The translations under genes and the position numbers were made by a program. Shown here one piece after another: positions 6,501 through 13,862 of a stretch of 16,584 nt of DNA (positions within the stretch are counted from its first letter, which is position 1; each line of letters begins with the position of its first letter). The stretch is taken from contig HF987930.1 of assembly GCA_000431835.1 (NCBI GenBank), positions 1 to 16,584 of the forward strand, written 5' to 3'. The DNA comes from Succinatimonas sp. CAG:777 (GTDB lineage: Bacteria; Pseudomonadota; Gammaproteobacteria; Enterobacterales; Succinivibrionaceae). The notes beneath the pieces are model-generated. The model ran no database searches. It saw only the letters and a list, made by a program, of their open reading frames with translations, and was not told where the DNA came from.

Positions 6501-8014
6501 GCCATCTGGTCACCATCGAAGTCAGCGTTGAATGCTGGACATACTAGAGGGTGCAGACGGATTGCCTTACCTTCAATTAGAACAGGCTCGAATGCCTGAA
6601 TACCTAATCTGTGAAGAGTAGGAGCACGGTTTAACATGATAGGATGCTCACGAATTACTTCATCTAATACATCCCATACGATTGGATCCTCTCTTTCAAC
6701 CATCTTCTTAGCTGCCTTGATGGTGGTTGCAAAACCACGGATCTCAAGACGACCATAGATGAATGGCTTGAACAGCTCGATTGCCATCTTCTTTGGCAGA
6801 CCGCACTGATGTAGACGTAAGAAAGGTCCACAAGTAATTACTGAACGACCAGAGTAATCAACACGCTTACCTAACAAGTTCTGACGGAAACGACCTTGCT
6901 TACCTTTAATCATGTCAGCAAGTGACTTTAACGCACGCTTGTTAGAACCAGTAATAGCACGACCACGACGACCGTTATCCATTAAAGCGTCTACTGACTC
7001 TTGTAACATACGCTTTTCGTTGCGTACGATAATTTCAGGAGCTGCTAAATCAAGCAGTCTCTTTAAACGGTTGTTACGGTTGATTACACGACGATATAAA
7101 TCGTTCAAATCAGAGGTTGCAAAACGACCACCATCTAATGGTACTAAAGGACGTAAATCAGGTGGTAAAACAGGTAATACAGTTAAGATCATCCACTCTG
7201 GCTTATTGCCTGAATTAATGAATGACTCGATTAACTTCAGTCTCTTTGCAAACTTCTTACGATTTGACTCTGAGGAAGTTGAATCTAAAGCTTCACGAAC
7301 AGCTTTTAACTCTTCTTCAAGGTTGATCTGCTTTAACAGATCTAAGATAGCCTCAGCACCCATCTTTGCTGTGAAATCATCGCCATACTGAGTTAAAGCA
7401 TCCATGTACTGCTCTTCAGTTAACAGCTGACGCTCTGATAACTCAGTCATGCCTGGATCGGTAACTACATAGCTCTCAAAATAAAGTACGCTTTCAATAT
7501 CGCGTAACTTCATATCAAGCATTAAGCCGATACGTGATGGTAATGACTTTAAGTACCAAATATGTGCTACAGGTGAAGCTAACTCAATGTGACCCATACG
7601 CTCACGACGTACTTTAGCCTGAGTTACTTCAACACCACACTTATCACAAATAGTACCGCGGTGCTTTAAGCGCTTGTACTTACCGCACAAACACTCATAA
7701 TCTTTGATAGGTCCGAAAATCTTAGCACAGAACAAACCGTCACGTTCTGGTTTGAATGTACGGTAATTGATGGTTTCAGGCTTTTTAACCTCACCATATG
7801 ACCATGCACGGATCATTTCTGGGGAAGCCAGACCAATCTTAATAGCATCGAAGTCCTCAAGGCGCTGCTTGAACGCATTGCTGCGATTTGCAAGCTTGCC
7901 AAGGCTATCGCTTACTTCAAGATCCATTGCTGAATCTTCAGTGTTAGCCACTGGAGTCTGACTAGCAAGACCTTCTAAAAGATCTTCGTTCTGACCGTTT
8001 TCCATATTGCTCAC
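3554..8014 (-). CDS. rpoC: RNA polymerase beta' subunit
   Basis: Beta' forms one side of the RNA polymerase cleft and supplies the catalytic magnesium site. The GTG at 8014 is chosen because AGGAG lies 8 bases upstream. A TTG at 8041 would add nine residues but has no Shine-Dalgarno, and an ATG at 8005 is too far from AGGAG. The product is 1486 residues against 1407 in E. coli. Seen in order: the zinc-ribbon cysteines near 108, 110, 123 and 126, the NADFDGD catalytic triad near 498-502, the bridge helix/trigger loop region with an SI3-like insertion, the second zinc site (near 879, 953, 960, 963) and a charged C-terminal tail. The extra length comes from a 38-residue acidic N-terminal extension and an insert of about 26 residues near 633-659. 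It follows rpoB by 60 bp and ends the operon at an intrinsic terminator. Confidence 0.98.
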   Translation of the reverse strand: MSNMENGQNEDLLEGLASQTPVANTEDSAMDLEVSDSLGKLANRSNAFKQRLEDFDAIKIGLASPEMIRAWSYGEVKKPETINYRTFKPERDGLFCAKIFGPIKDYECLCGKYKRLKHRGTICDKCGVEVTQAKVRRERMGHIELASPVAHIWYLKSLPSRIGLMLDMKLRDIESVLYFESYVVTDPGMTELSERQLLTEEQYMDALTQYGDDFTAKMGAEAILDLLKQINLEEELKAVREALDSTSSESNRKKFAKRLKLIESFINSGNKPEWMILTVLPVLPPDLRPLVPLDGGRFATSDLNDLYRRVINRNNRLKRLLDLAAPEIIVRNEKRMLQESVDALMDNGRRGRAITGSNKRALKSLADMIKGKQGRFRQNLLGKRVDYSGRSVITCGPFLRLHQCGLPKKMAIELFKPFIYGRLEIRGFATTIKAAKKMVEREDPIVWDVLDEVIREHPIMLNRAPTLHRLGIQAFEPVLIEGKAIRLHPLVCPAFNADFDGDQMAVHVPLTLEAQLEARALMMSTNNVLSPASGDPIIVPAQDVVLGLYYMTRMRIGARGEGLILTDAKEAERLYKADLVDFHARIACRVHYFDKNTDTGEYVEHNELRLTTVGRAMLSLILPKGLSFDLIDPPAEGVTQENIAEILTHKNWFTHVSNVPLGKKKIGGLLNACYHKLGLKDTVMFADHIMYTGFANAAISGSSVCVDDMLIPKEKYTIISSAQKEVMSIQSQYENGQITPGERYNKVIDVWSNANDKVAKAMMANLSTQTAKNILGEEEKESSFNSIYMMADSGARGSPAQIRQLAGMRGLMAKPDGSIIETPITANFREGLNVQQYFISTHGARKGLADTALKTANSGYLTRRLVDVAQDMVITEDDCGTDDGLDITPHVNGGDVVETLRDRVLGRTLAADVLKPGSKAVLIPKGALLDEKLCSVLEAHSIDHVKVRSPITCKTKFGICAKCYGRDLARGHMVNPGEAVGVIAAQSIGEPGTQLTMRTFHIGGAASRAVAESGATVRNSGKIKIENPKIVTNTEGKQVVVSRQSELVVIDDFGSVKESHKLPYGSVLEVKEGDDVKVGQTVARWDPHTHPIISEVHGYIKFLDIIEGVTVDKKEDEALGISSIEVRELAARPTQGKEKRPSVKIVDANGDDVMVPGTTVPANYMLQGKAIVQLQDGAEINIGDVIARIPQVAGGTKDITGGLPRVADLFEARSPKEPAILAEISGTIQFGKETKSKRRLEISPAPGAVDEFGKPVEPHDEMIPLSRNLNVFEGETVTKGEMIAEGPESPHDILRLRGVNAVANYIVNEVQDVYRLQGVKINDKHIEVIVRQMLRKCEVVDPGDSTEFLKDEVAEVSRVRTVNERLEAEGKKPVLYRHILMGLTKASLSTDSFISAASFQETTRVLTEASVEGKVDELRGLKENVIVGRLIPAGTGYKYHKQRREELERIRNAKAQEQSTVSPDDLQKQLSAALEAVDSTSVGSNQ

Positions 8015-8044
8015 AACAGTTTCTCCTATTGTCGTAGCCAAGCA

Positions 8045-8063
8045 GGGGTAGAGTTACTACCCC
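8045..8063 (-). promoter_or_regulatory. Hairpin in the rpoB-rpoC gap
   Basis: GGGGTAG and CTACCCC form a perfect 7-bp stem with a 5-base loop, 12 bases after the rpoB stop and upstream of the rpoC Shine-Dalgarno. No T tract follows, so it is not a terminator. It may stabilise the message or mark an RNA processing site; this is inference. Confidence 0.55.
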
Positions 8064-8074
8064 AAACTAGAAAC

Positions 8075-11000
8075 TTATTCCTTGCGGACAAGATCGATAT
8101 TGATACCAAGTGAACGAATTTCACGTAATAGAACATTGAATGACTCAGGAATACCAGCTTCCATTGTGTACTTACCATCAACAATGTTCTTGTACATCTT
8201 AGTTCTACCGTTAACATCATCAGACTTAACAGTAAGCATTTCACGCAGAGTATAAGCTGCGCCGTAAGCTTCAAGTGCCCAAACTTCCATCTCACCGAAA
8301 CGCTGACCACCGAACTGAGCTTTACCACCTAAAGGCTGCTGAGTAACTAAGCTATAAGAACCTGTTGAACGAGCATGCATCTTGTCATCAACAAGGTGGT
8401 TCAACTTAAGCATGTACATGTAACCTACGGTTACCTTACGCTCAAAGGCACGACCGGTTCTACCATCGAACAGAGTCATCTGACCTGACTCAGGTAGCCC
8501 TGCCATACGTAACATTTCCTTGATGTTCTCTTCCTGTGCACCATCAAATACAGGAGTTGCAACAGGTAAACCATCACGAAGGTTGTTAGCAAGAGTCATA
8601 ACCTCAGAATCTGACATTGATGAAATGTCTACCTTCTGTGAGGTATCACCTAAATCATAGATCTCCTGAAGAGTCTTTCTGATTTCAGCGATTGCTCTCT
8701 GCTCGATCAACATTTTGTTAATCTTCTCACCGATGCCCTTAGCAGCTAAACCTAAGTGAACTTCAAGAACCTGACCGATGTTCATACGTGAAGGCACACC
8801 TAGAGGGTTTAGAACCATATCTACTGGGCGACCTGTCTCATCGTATGGCATATCTTCGATTGGGTTAATTCTTGAAATAACACCCTTGTTACCGTGACGA
8901 CCAGCAAGCTTATCACCTGGCTGAATACGACGTTTAACAGCAACGTAAACCTTAACAATCTTAAGTACACCTGGAGTTAAATCGTCACCATCGGTGATCT
9001 TCTTCTTCTCTGCTTCAAACTTCTCTTTGTATTCCTTAGAGAACTCATCTAAGCGAACAGAGAACTCTTCTAACTGACGCTGTGCCTTATCATCATCAAG
9101 ACGCTGCTTTAACAGATCTTCATCTGCAATCGCATCAACTTTCTCTTGAGACATGCCATTTCTTACAAGGTGAACACGAACCTGATGTAACAGACCTTGT
9201 GTTAAGAAGCTGAACTCTTCGTCCAAATCCTTCTTAGCCTTGTTGATGTGCATCTCTTCGATTTCTTTAGCACGCTTGTCTTTCTCTACACCTTCACGGG
9301 TAAAGATCTGAACGTCAACAACAGTACCAGTCTCGCCGTTAGCCATTCTTAATGAAGAATCTTTAACTTCTGATGCCTTCTCACCGAAGATTGCGCGTAA
9401 TAACTTTTCTTCTGGAGTTAACTGGGTTTCACCCTTTGGTGTTACCTTACCAACTAGAATATCGCCACCTACAACTTCAGCGCCTACGTATACGATACCT
9501 GCCTCATCAAGTTTAGATAATGCAGACTCACCTACGTTAGGAATATCAGCAGTGATTTCCTCAGGACCTAGCTTTGTATCACGAGCGATACATGACATCT
9601 CTTCAATGTGGATGGTGGTTAAGCGGTCCTTTGCAGCAACACGCTCAGATACAAGGATAGAGTCCTCGTAGTTGTAACCGTTCCAAGGCATGAAAGCGAT
9701 ACGCATGTTCTGACCTAATGCTAATTCACCCATATCGGTAGATGAACCGTCAGCAATAACGTCACCAGCTTTTACCTTTTCATTTAAAGAAACGCATGGT
9801 CTCTGGTTAATACATGTATTCTGGTTTGAACGGGTGTACTTGATGAGGTTGTAAATATCAATACCTGCATCATGATCACCTTCAATCTCATCGATGTTTA
9901 CACGAATTACGATTCGACCACCATCAACGTGCTGAACAACACCACCACGTTTTGCGATGATAGAAACACCAGAGTCAACTGCAACAGCACGCTCCATACC
10001 AGTACCAACGAATGGTTTTTCTGAACGAACTGTAGGAACAGCCTGACGCTGCATGTTAGCACCCATCAGAGCACGGTTAGCATCATCGTGTTCCAAGAAT
10101 GGAATCAAGGCTGCAGCAACAGAAATAATCTGCTGAGGTGAAACGTCCATGAACTGAACGTCACTTGCTTTACGAACTTCTGATTCACCCTTGTAACGGC
10201 ACTGTACGTAGTCAGATAAGATCTTACCGTTCTCATCTAAATCGGTATTAGCCTGAGCGATAACGTACTGACCTTCATCAATTGCTGATAAGTACTGGAA
10301 CTCTTCAGAAACAACACCATCCTTAACAAAACGGTATGGAGTCTCTAAGAAACCGTAGTCGTTGCAACGAGCAAACACAGCTAATGAGTTAATCAGACCA
10401 ATGTTAGGACCTTCAGGAGTCTCAATTGGGCATAGACGTCCGTAGTGAGTTGGGTGAACGTCACGTACTTCGAAGCCTGCTCTTTCACGAGTTAAACCAC
10501 CAGGACCTAAAGCAGAAATACGACGCTTGTGTGTAACTTCTGACAATGGGTTGTTTTGGTCCATGAACTGTGATAACTGGCTTGAACCGTAGAACTCTTT
10601 AATTGCAGCTGAAATAGGCTTTGCGTTGATAAGCTCCTGTGGAGTTGTATTATCCAAGTCGCCTAAAGACAATCTTTCCTTAACAGCACGCTCAACACGA
10701 ACTAAACCAATTCTGAACTGGTTTTCAGCCATTTCACCAACTGAACGGATACGACGGTTACCTAAGTGATCGATATCGTCGATGGTCTCTTTACCATTAC
10801 GGATCTTAACTAAGTAACGGATTACCTTAATGATATCGCTGTTGCTTAAAGTACCACGTGAAGGCTCGTTATCGATGAATGAGGTATCAAGATTGATCTC
10901 TTTACCCTTAGGATCGGTAGCCTTGCCTTCTAATTCAGTTACATTGTTCTCTAACTCTAATACTGATAAAGGAAGGATTATTGCTCTATCATAGGTATAA

Positions 11001-12556
11001 GCCTCACCACCCTTCGGCTGAATCTTAACCTTATGTAATAAGCGCTCTTGAGCTGGTAACATCTGATCTTTATTTGCAGGGATCAGAATGTTATCTAAGA
11101 AACCTAACAGCTTGTCAGCAACACGCTCTGGAAAAGTGTTTGGCATGCACTCTACTTCTGCAGGATCTAGAAGAGGCTTGATTAAATCAACAATCTTAGG
11201 ATACTGTGCGTATACGAAGCCGTTTACTACAGAAACACCGGAATCTGCGGTATTTAACTGTGAATCAGCTGAGGTTAAAAGACGTGCAACACCTGCCTTG
11301 AAATTCTTCTCTTCAACGAAGCGGCTGTCGAACTTCATACGACCAACTGATGATAAATCGTATCTATCCTCTGCGAAGAATAAGTTCTTGAATAAAGTTT
11401 CAGCAGCTTCAACAGTAGGAATTTCACCAGGACGCATCATCTTGTAGATTTCGAATAAAGCTGCATTCTTGTCAGCTTCATCTGAGCTTAGATCACGTGT
11501 GGTGTCGTTACGTAAAGTATCAGCAATGAAAGGACCTTCATCAACTGCACTGGTGTAAAGGATCTCAATCTTCTTTAAACCGTTTGTAGCAATTGCTGTG
11601 ATGTTGTCTTCATTTAATAATGTGTTAGCAGCTAATACAACTTCGCCGTTCTTGTTCTTGTAGTCTTTTGCAACAATCTTATCTAATAGATATTCTGCAG
11701 GAACTTCTAAAGATGTCACTTCAGCTTTCTTTAACTGACGTACGTGACGGGCTGTAATCTTCTGGCCCTTTTCTACAATAACATCTTTGCCTACTTTGAT
11801 ATCAAAAGAGGCAGTTTCACCACGTAAACTCTCTGGAACTAGTTCCATATTGATCTTGTTGTTCTTGAATTCGATTTCAACGGTATCGAAGAACAAGCCT
11901 AAGATCTGCTCGGTGTTATAACCTAAAGCACGTAATAAAACAGTTGCAGGTAACTTACGACGACGGTCAATACGTACGAATAAGTTATCGCGATGATCAA
12001 ACTCAAAGTCTAACCATGAACCACGGTAAGGGATTACGCGAGCACTGAATAAAATACGACCAGGGTAAGTCTTACCTCTGTCGTTATCAAAGAATACGCT
12101 AGGGCTTCTGTGTAACTGAGAAACAACAACACGCTCAGTACCATTAACAATGAAGGTACCGTTGTCGGTCATCAGTGGGATTTCACCCATGTACACATCT
12201 TGGTCAATACGCTCTTTAACAGTCTTAGGAGAATCTTTCTCGTAACGAACTAAGCTTAATTTGACCTTAAGTGGAGCTGAATAAGTAGTACCACGAATCA
12301 TGCACTCGTGTACATTAAATTTAGGCTCACCTAAATGGAAGCTGTTATAGCAAAGTTCAGCATTGCCAGAATAGCTCTTAATTGGGAACACGCTCTTGAA
12401 AGCGGCAACCAAACCATTCTCGTTGTTTGGATCTGAACTAATAAATTGTTTAAAAGAATCGAGTTGTACTGCTAATAAATAAGGTGTATCTAAAACTTTT
12501 ACACGCTTACCAAAATCCTTACGGATGCGTTTTTGCTCAGTGTAGGAGTAGACCAT
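8075..12556 (-). CDS. rpoB: RNA polymerase beta subunit with a large extra insertion
   Basis: Beta forms the other side of the RNA polymerase cleft and contains the rifampicin pocket. The product has 1493 residues, about 150 more than E. coli (1342). It opens MVYSYTEQKR like E. coli and has AGAGGA 10 bases before the ATG. Regions equivalent to SI1 (about 228-340) and SI2 are present. Nearly all the extra length is one block at about residues 410-569, where E. coli has 14 residues (406-419). The flanks VGRMKF and SDIIKVIRYL continue in frame. The rifampicin cluster is wild type: Gln663, Asp666, His676, Ser681 and Leu683 correspond to E. coli 513, 516, 526, 531 and 533. The C-terminal clamp region is highly conserved. 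It lies 167 bp after rplL and 60 bp before rpoC. Confidence 0.98.
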   Translation of the reverse strand: MVYSYTEQKRIRKDFGKRVKVLDTPYLLAVQLDSFKQFISSDPNNENGLVAAFKSVFPIKSYSGNAELCYNSFHLGEPKFNVHECMIRGTTYSAPLKVKLSLVRYEKDSPKTVKERIDQDVYMGEIPLMTDNGTFIVNGTERVVVSQLHRSPSVFFDNDRGKTYPGRILFSARVIPYRGSWLDFEFDHRDNLFVRIDRRRKLPATVLLRALGYNTEQILGLFFDTVEIEFKNNKINMELVPESLRGETASFDIKVGKDVIVEKGQKITARHVRQLKKAEVTSLEVPAEYLLDKIVAKDYKNKNGEVVLAANTLLNEDNITAIATNGLKKIEILYTSAVDEGPFIADTLRNDTTRDLSSDEADKNAALFEIYKMMRPGEIPTVEAAETLFKNLFFAEDRYDLSSVGRMKFDSRFVEEKNFKAGVARLLTSADSQLNTADSGVSVVNGFVYAQYPKIVDLIKPLLDPAEVECMPNTFPERVADKLLGFLDNILIPANKDQMLPAQERLLHKVKIQPKGGEAYTYDRAIILPLSVLELENNVTELEGKATDPKGKEINLDTSFIDNEPSRGTLSNSDIIKVIRYLVKIRNGKETIDDIDHLGNRRIRSVGEMAENQFRIGLVRVERAVKERLSLGDLDNTTPQELINAKPISAAIKEFYGSSQLSQFMDQNNPLSEVTHKRRISALGPGGLTRERAGFEVRDVHPTHYGRLCPIETPEGPNIGLINSLAVFARCNDYGFLETPYRFVKDGVVSEEFQYLSAIDEGQYVIAQANTDLDENGKILSDYVQCRYKGESEVRKASDVQFMDVSPQQIISVAAALIPFLEHDDANRALMGANMQRQAVPTVRSEKPFVGTGMERAVAVDSGVSIIAKRGGVVQHVDGGRIVIRVNIDEIEGDHDAGIDIYNLIKYTRSNQNTCINQRPCVSLNEKVKAGDVIADGSSTDMGELALGQNMRIAFMPWNGYNYEDSILVSERVAAKDRLTTIHIEEMSCIARDTKLGPEEITADIPNVGESALSKLDEAGIVYVGAEVVGGDILVGKVTPKGETQLTPEEKLLRAIFGEKASEVKDSSLRMANGETGTVVDVQIFTREGVEKDKRAKEIEEMHINKAKKDLDEEFSFLTQGLLHQVRVHLVRNGMSQEKVDAIADEDLLKQRLDDDKAQRQLEEFSVRLDEFSKEYKEKFEAEKKKITDGDDLTPGVLKIVKVYVAVKRRIQPGDKLAGRHGNKGVISRINPIEDMPYDETGRPVDMVLNPLGVPSRMNIGQVLEVHLGLAAKGIGEKINKMLIEQRAIAEIRKTLQEIYDLGDTSQKVDISSMSDSEVMTLANNLRDGLPVATPVFDGAQEENIKEMLRMAGLPESGQMTLFDGRTGRAFERKVTVGYMYMLKLNHLVDDKMHARSTGSYSLVTQQPLGGKAQFGGQRFGEMEVWALEAYGAAYTLREMLTVKSDDVNGRTKMYKNIVDGKYTMEAGIPESFNVLLREIRSLGINIDLVRKE
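10850..11329 (-). other. Segment of rpoB encoding the ~146-residue lobe insertion
   Basis: These codons (residues 410-569) replace a 14-residue stretch of E. coli RpoB in the second part of the beta lobe. The encoded sequence looks like a folded domain: likely helices near 417-427, 453-463 and 475-490, a probable strand-rich part around 519-535, then a charged linker to about 569. It lacks intein motifs and low-complexity repeats, and the reading frame is unbroken. I recognise no known domain in it. Confidence 0.85.
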
Positions 12557-12593
12557 GGATAGGTGATCCTCTATTTGATCTGTTTCCGGATAG

Positions 12594-12607
12594 GATGCGT
12601 TAGCATC
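12594..12607 (-). promoter_or_regulatory. Short hairpin in the rpoB leader
   Basis: GATGC and GCATC pair around a 4-base loop, about 40 bases upstream of the rpoB ATG. It is a second structural element in the 167-bp rplL-rpoB gap. It is short and its significance is uncertain. Confidence 0.35.
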
Positions 12608-12626
12608 TTAGTATATTAAGGCATCG

Positions 12627-12658
12627 AACCCGAGCCCCCATTTTAGGGGGATCGGGTT
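12627..12658 (-). promoter_or_regulatory. Strong hairpin in the rplL-rpoB gap, possible attenuator or processing site
   Basis: On the minus strand AACCCG pairs with CGGGTT, and after a 2x2 internal loop CCCCC pairs with GGGGG around a 6-base loop. No T tract follows. In E. coli the same gap holds an attenuator and an RNase III site that lower rpoBC expression relative to the ribosomal proteins. This hairpin is well placed for a similar role, which is inferred from position only. Confidence 0.6.
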
Positions 12659-12723
12659 ACGTTTTTGAACAGTTTTTTAAGCTGTCATTGGCCCGATGCG
12701 AGCCAATTTATGGTAGCTAGCTT

Positions 12724-13092
12724 TTAAGCTAAAGCAGCTTCTGCACCAGCGTCGGTTAAAGCCTTTACTAAAGCTTCAGCGTCAGCCTTTGGCATTGCTT
12801 CCTTAACCTTAGCAGGAGCTGACTCAACTAAGTCCTTAGCTTCCTTTAAGCCTAAACCAGTAGCGGTACGAACTGCCTTAATAACAGCGATCTTGTTAGC
12901 GCCAGCAGCCTTTAACATAACGTCGAACTCGGTCTTCTCTTCAGCAGCAGCTGCACCACCAGCTGGAGCAGCAGCAACAGCTGCAGCAGCAGAAACACCA
13001 AACTTCTCTTCCATTGCCTTAACTAACTCTACAACTTCAGTAACTGATAGAGCTGCAATTGCCTCAATGATTTCATCCTTAGATAAAGCCAT
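12724..13092 (-). CDS. rplL: 50S ribosomal protein L7/L12
   Basis: L7/L12 forms the mobile ribosomal stalk as dimers on L10 and recruits EF-Tu, EF-G, IF2 and RF3 and stimulates their GTPases. The 122-residue product has the family layout: an N-terminal dimerisation domain (about 1-30), an Ala/Gly-rich flexible hinge (about 34-51), and a C-terminal factor-binding domain containing KTEFDVMLK, KIAVIKAVR and TGLGLKEAKDLV. The ATG at 13092 has AGGAAG about 9 bases upstream. It follows rplJ by 79 bp, a gap that holds two weak hairpins and a T8 run, and precedes the rpoB leader. The final residues (EAALA) are less charged than the E. coli end, which is within normal variation. Confidence 0.98.
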   Translation of the reverse strand: MALSKDEIIEAIAALSVTEVVELVKAMEEKFGVSAAAAVAAAPAGGAAAAEEKTEFDVMLKAAGANKIAVIKAVRTATGLGLKEAKDLVESAPAKVKEAMPKADAEALVKALTDAGAEAALA

Positions 13093-13115
13093 TTTTAAAC
13101 TTCCTATAAAATAAC

Positions 13116-13155
13116 CAGGCTATGCCTGAAAAAAAACAATCGACTTAAATAAGTC
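13116..13155 (-). other. Hairpins and a T8 run in the rplJ-rplL gap
   Basis: On the minus strand GACTT, ATTT, AAGTC (13142-13155) is followed five bases later by eight T residues, then by a second stem CAGGC, ATA, GCCTG (13116-13128). The first stem plus T run resembles a weak attenuator. Stems are only 5 bp, so strong termination is unlikely. Since rplL must be made in excess of rplJ, a stability or processing role is also possible. Confidence 0.35.
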
Positions 13156-13171
13156 TTCTCTAGCTGTGCTA

Positions 13172-13681
13172 TTACTGAGCACCAGCCTCTGAACCAAGCT
13201 TGTCGCCAAGAGCGGCAAGAGTACGAACCAGCTTGCCAGCAGCAGCCTCTTTTAAGGTTGCCATTAAGTGAGCAATAGCTTCTTCGTATGTTGGTAATGT
13301 TGCAAGAACATCAATGTCTTTGCTGTCATATGCCTTACCTTCAAAAGCTAAAGCTTTAACTTTGAAAGTATCGCATGACTTTGCGAAATTCTTGAAGATT
13401 CTAGCAGCAGCACCAGGATGATCTAAAGATAAACCAATGATGGTTGGACCCTTACATGAATCCTTGATGCACTCAAACTCAGTGCCTTCTAAAGCACGTG
13501 CAAGAAGAGTGTTACGAACAACGTGTAAATAAACGTTGTTCTCACGAGCTTCTTTACGTAGTTTGGTTAAAGTTGCTACTGGAATACCGCATGAATCTGC
13601 AGTAACAGCTGACACAGCTTTCTTGGCTACTTCGGCGACTTCAGCAACGATTGCCTTTTTGTCTTCGATATTCAATGCCAT
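13172..13681 (-). CDS. rplJ: 50S ribosomal protein L10
   Basis: L10 anchors L7/L12 dimers to 23S rRNA at the base of the stalk and, in complex with L12, represses its own operon. The ATG at 13681 gives MALNIEDKKA and a 169-residue product, matching E. coli (165). An in-frame ATG 54 bases further upstream would add 18 residues unlike any L10 and would run through leader hairpins, so it is rejected. AGGAG lies 12 bases before the chosen start. Conserved features include VVRNTLLARA, GPTIIGLS, HPGAAARIF and LPTYEEAIAHLMATLKEA. The C-terminal helix that binds L12 is present. A 181-bp structured leader separates it from rplA. Confidence 0.98.
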   Translation of the reverse strand: MALNIEDKKAIVAEVAEVAKKAVSAVTADSCGIPVATLTKLRKEARENNVYLHVVRNTLLARALEGTEFECIKDSCKGPTIIGLSLDHPGAAARIFKNFAKSCDTFKVKALAFEGKAYDSKDIDVLATLPTYEEAIAHLMATLKEAAAGKLVRTLAALGDKLGSEAGAQ

Positions 13682-13862
13682 TTTTAGCAGTGACTCCTGG
13701 AATGTCCATAGTGGACTATACCCTTTCGGGACCACCGGAGCCTGTATTCAGGCTCCGCCTACGCAGGATAATTAAGGTACTACCCCCTGCGGTCTTTGGT
13801 TTGGCGGCAATGCCCCCTTTCCAAATTCTTTACAAGCATCAGTACCGGATGCTTATTCAGGA
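13682..13862 (-). promoter_or_regulatory. Structured rplJ leader, candidate L10(L12) autoregulatory site
   Basis: This 181-bp gap holds no gene but several strong inverted repeats on the transcript. AAGCATC/GATGCTT (13834-13854) lies just after rplA. CGCAGG/CCTGCG (13762-13791) and a perfect 8-bp GGAGCCTG/CAGGCTCC stem with a 4-base loop (13737-13756) follow. A CCC-GAAA-GGG tetraloop hairpin and a GTCC/GGAC stem lie close to the rplJ Shine-Dalgarno. In E. coli the L10-L12 complex binds this leader and represses translation of rplJL. I could not confirm the kink-turn or a separate rplJ promoter by eye. Confidence 0.7.

Noticed and set aside
6912..7391. 159-codon plus-strand open frame inside rpoC
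   Set aside because: It is an antisense shadow of highly conserved RpoC codons, with no family resemblance.
8015..8041. TTG start for rpoC giving nine more residues
   Set aside because: No Shine-Dalgarno precedes the TTG, while AGGAG is spaced 8 bases from the GTG at 8014.
8026..8328. 100-codon minus-strand open frame over the end of rpoB
   Set aside because: It is another frame of conserved rpoB sequence and has no support as a gene.
10850..11329. Intein or mobile element in rpoB
   Set aside because: No Cys/Ser start or His-Asn end of an intein, no transposase, no terminal repeats, and the frame is continuous with ordinary codon use.
11088..11447. 119-codon plus-strand open frame overlapping the rpoB insertion
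   Set aside because: Considered because it overlaps the unusual insert, but it is antisense to an intact rpoB and shows no recognisable protein features.
12557..12569. GGATCACCT before rpoB resembles the 16S rRNA 3' end
   Set aside because: A nine-base match next to a Shine-Dalgarno is easily due to chance and nothing else supports a function.
13682..13735. Upstream ATG extending rplJ by 18 residues
   Set aside because: The added residues do not resemble L10, they run through leader hairpins, and the ATG at 13681 matches the family start.
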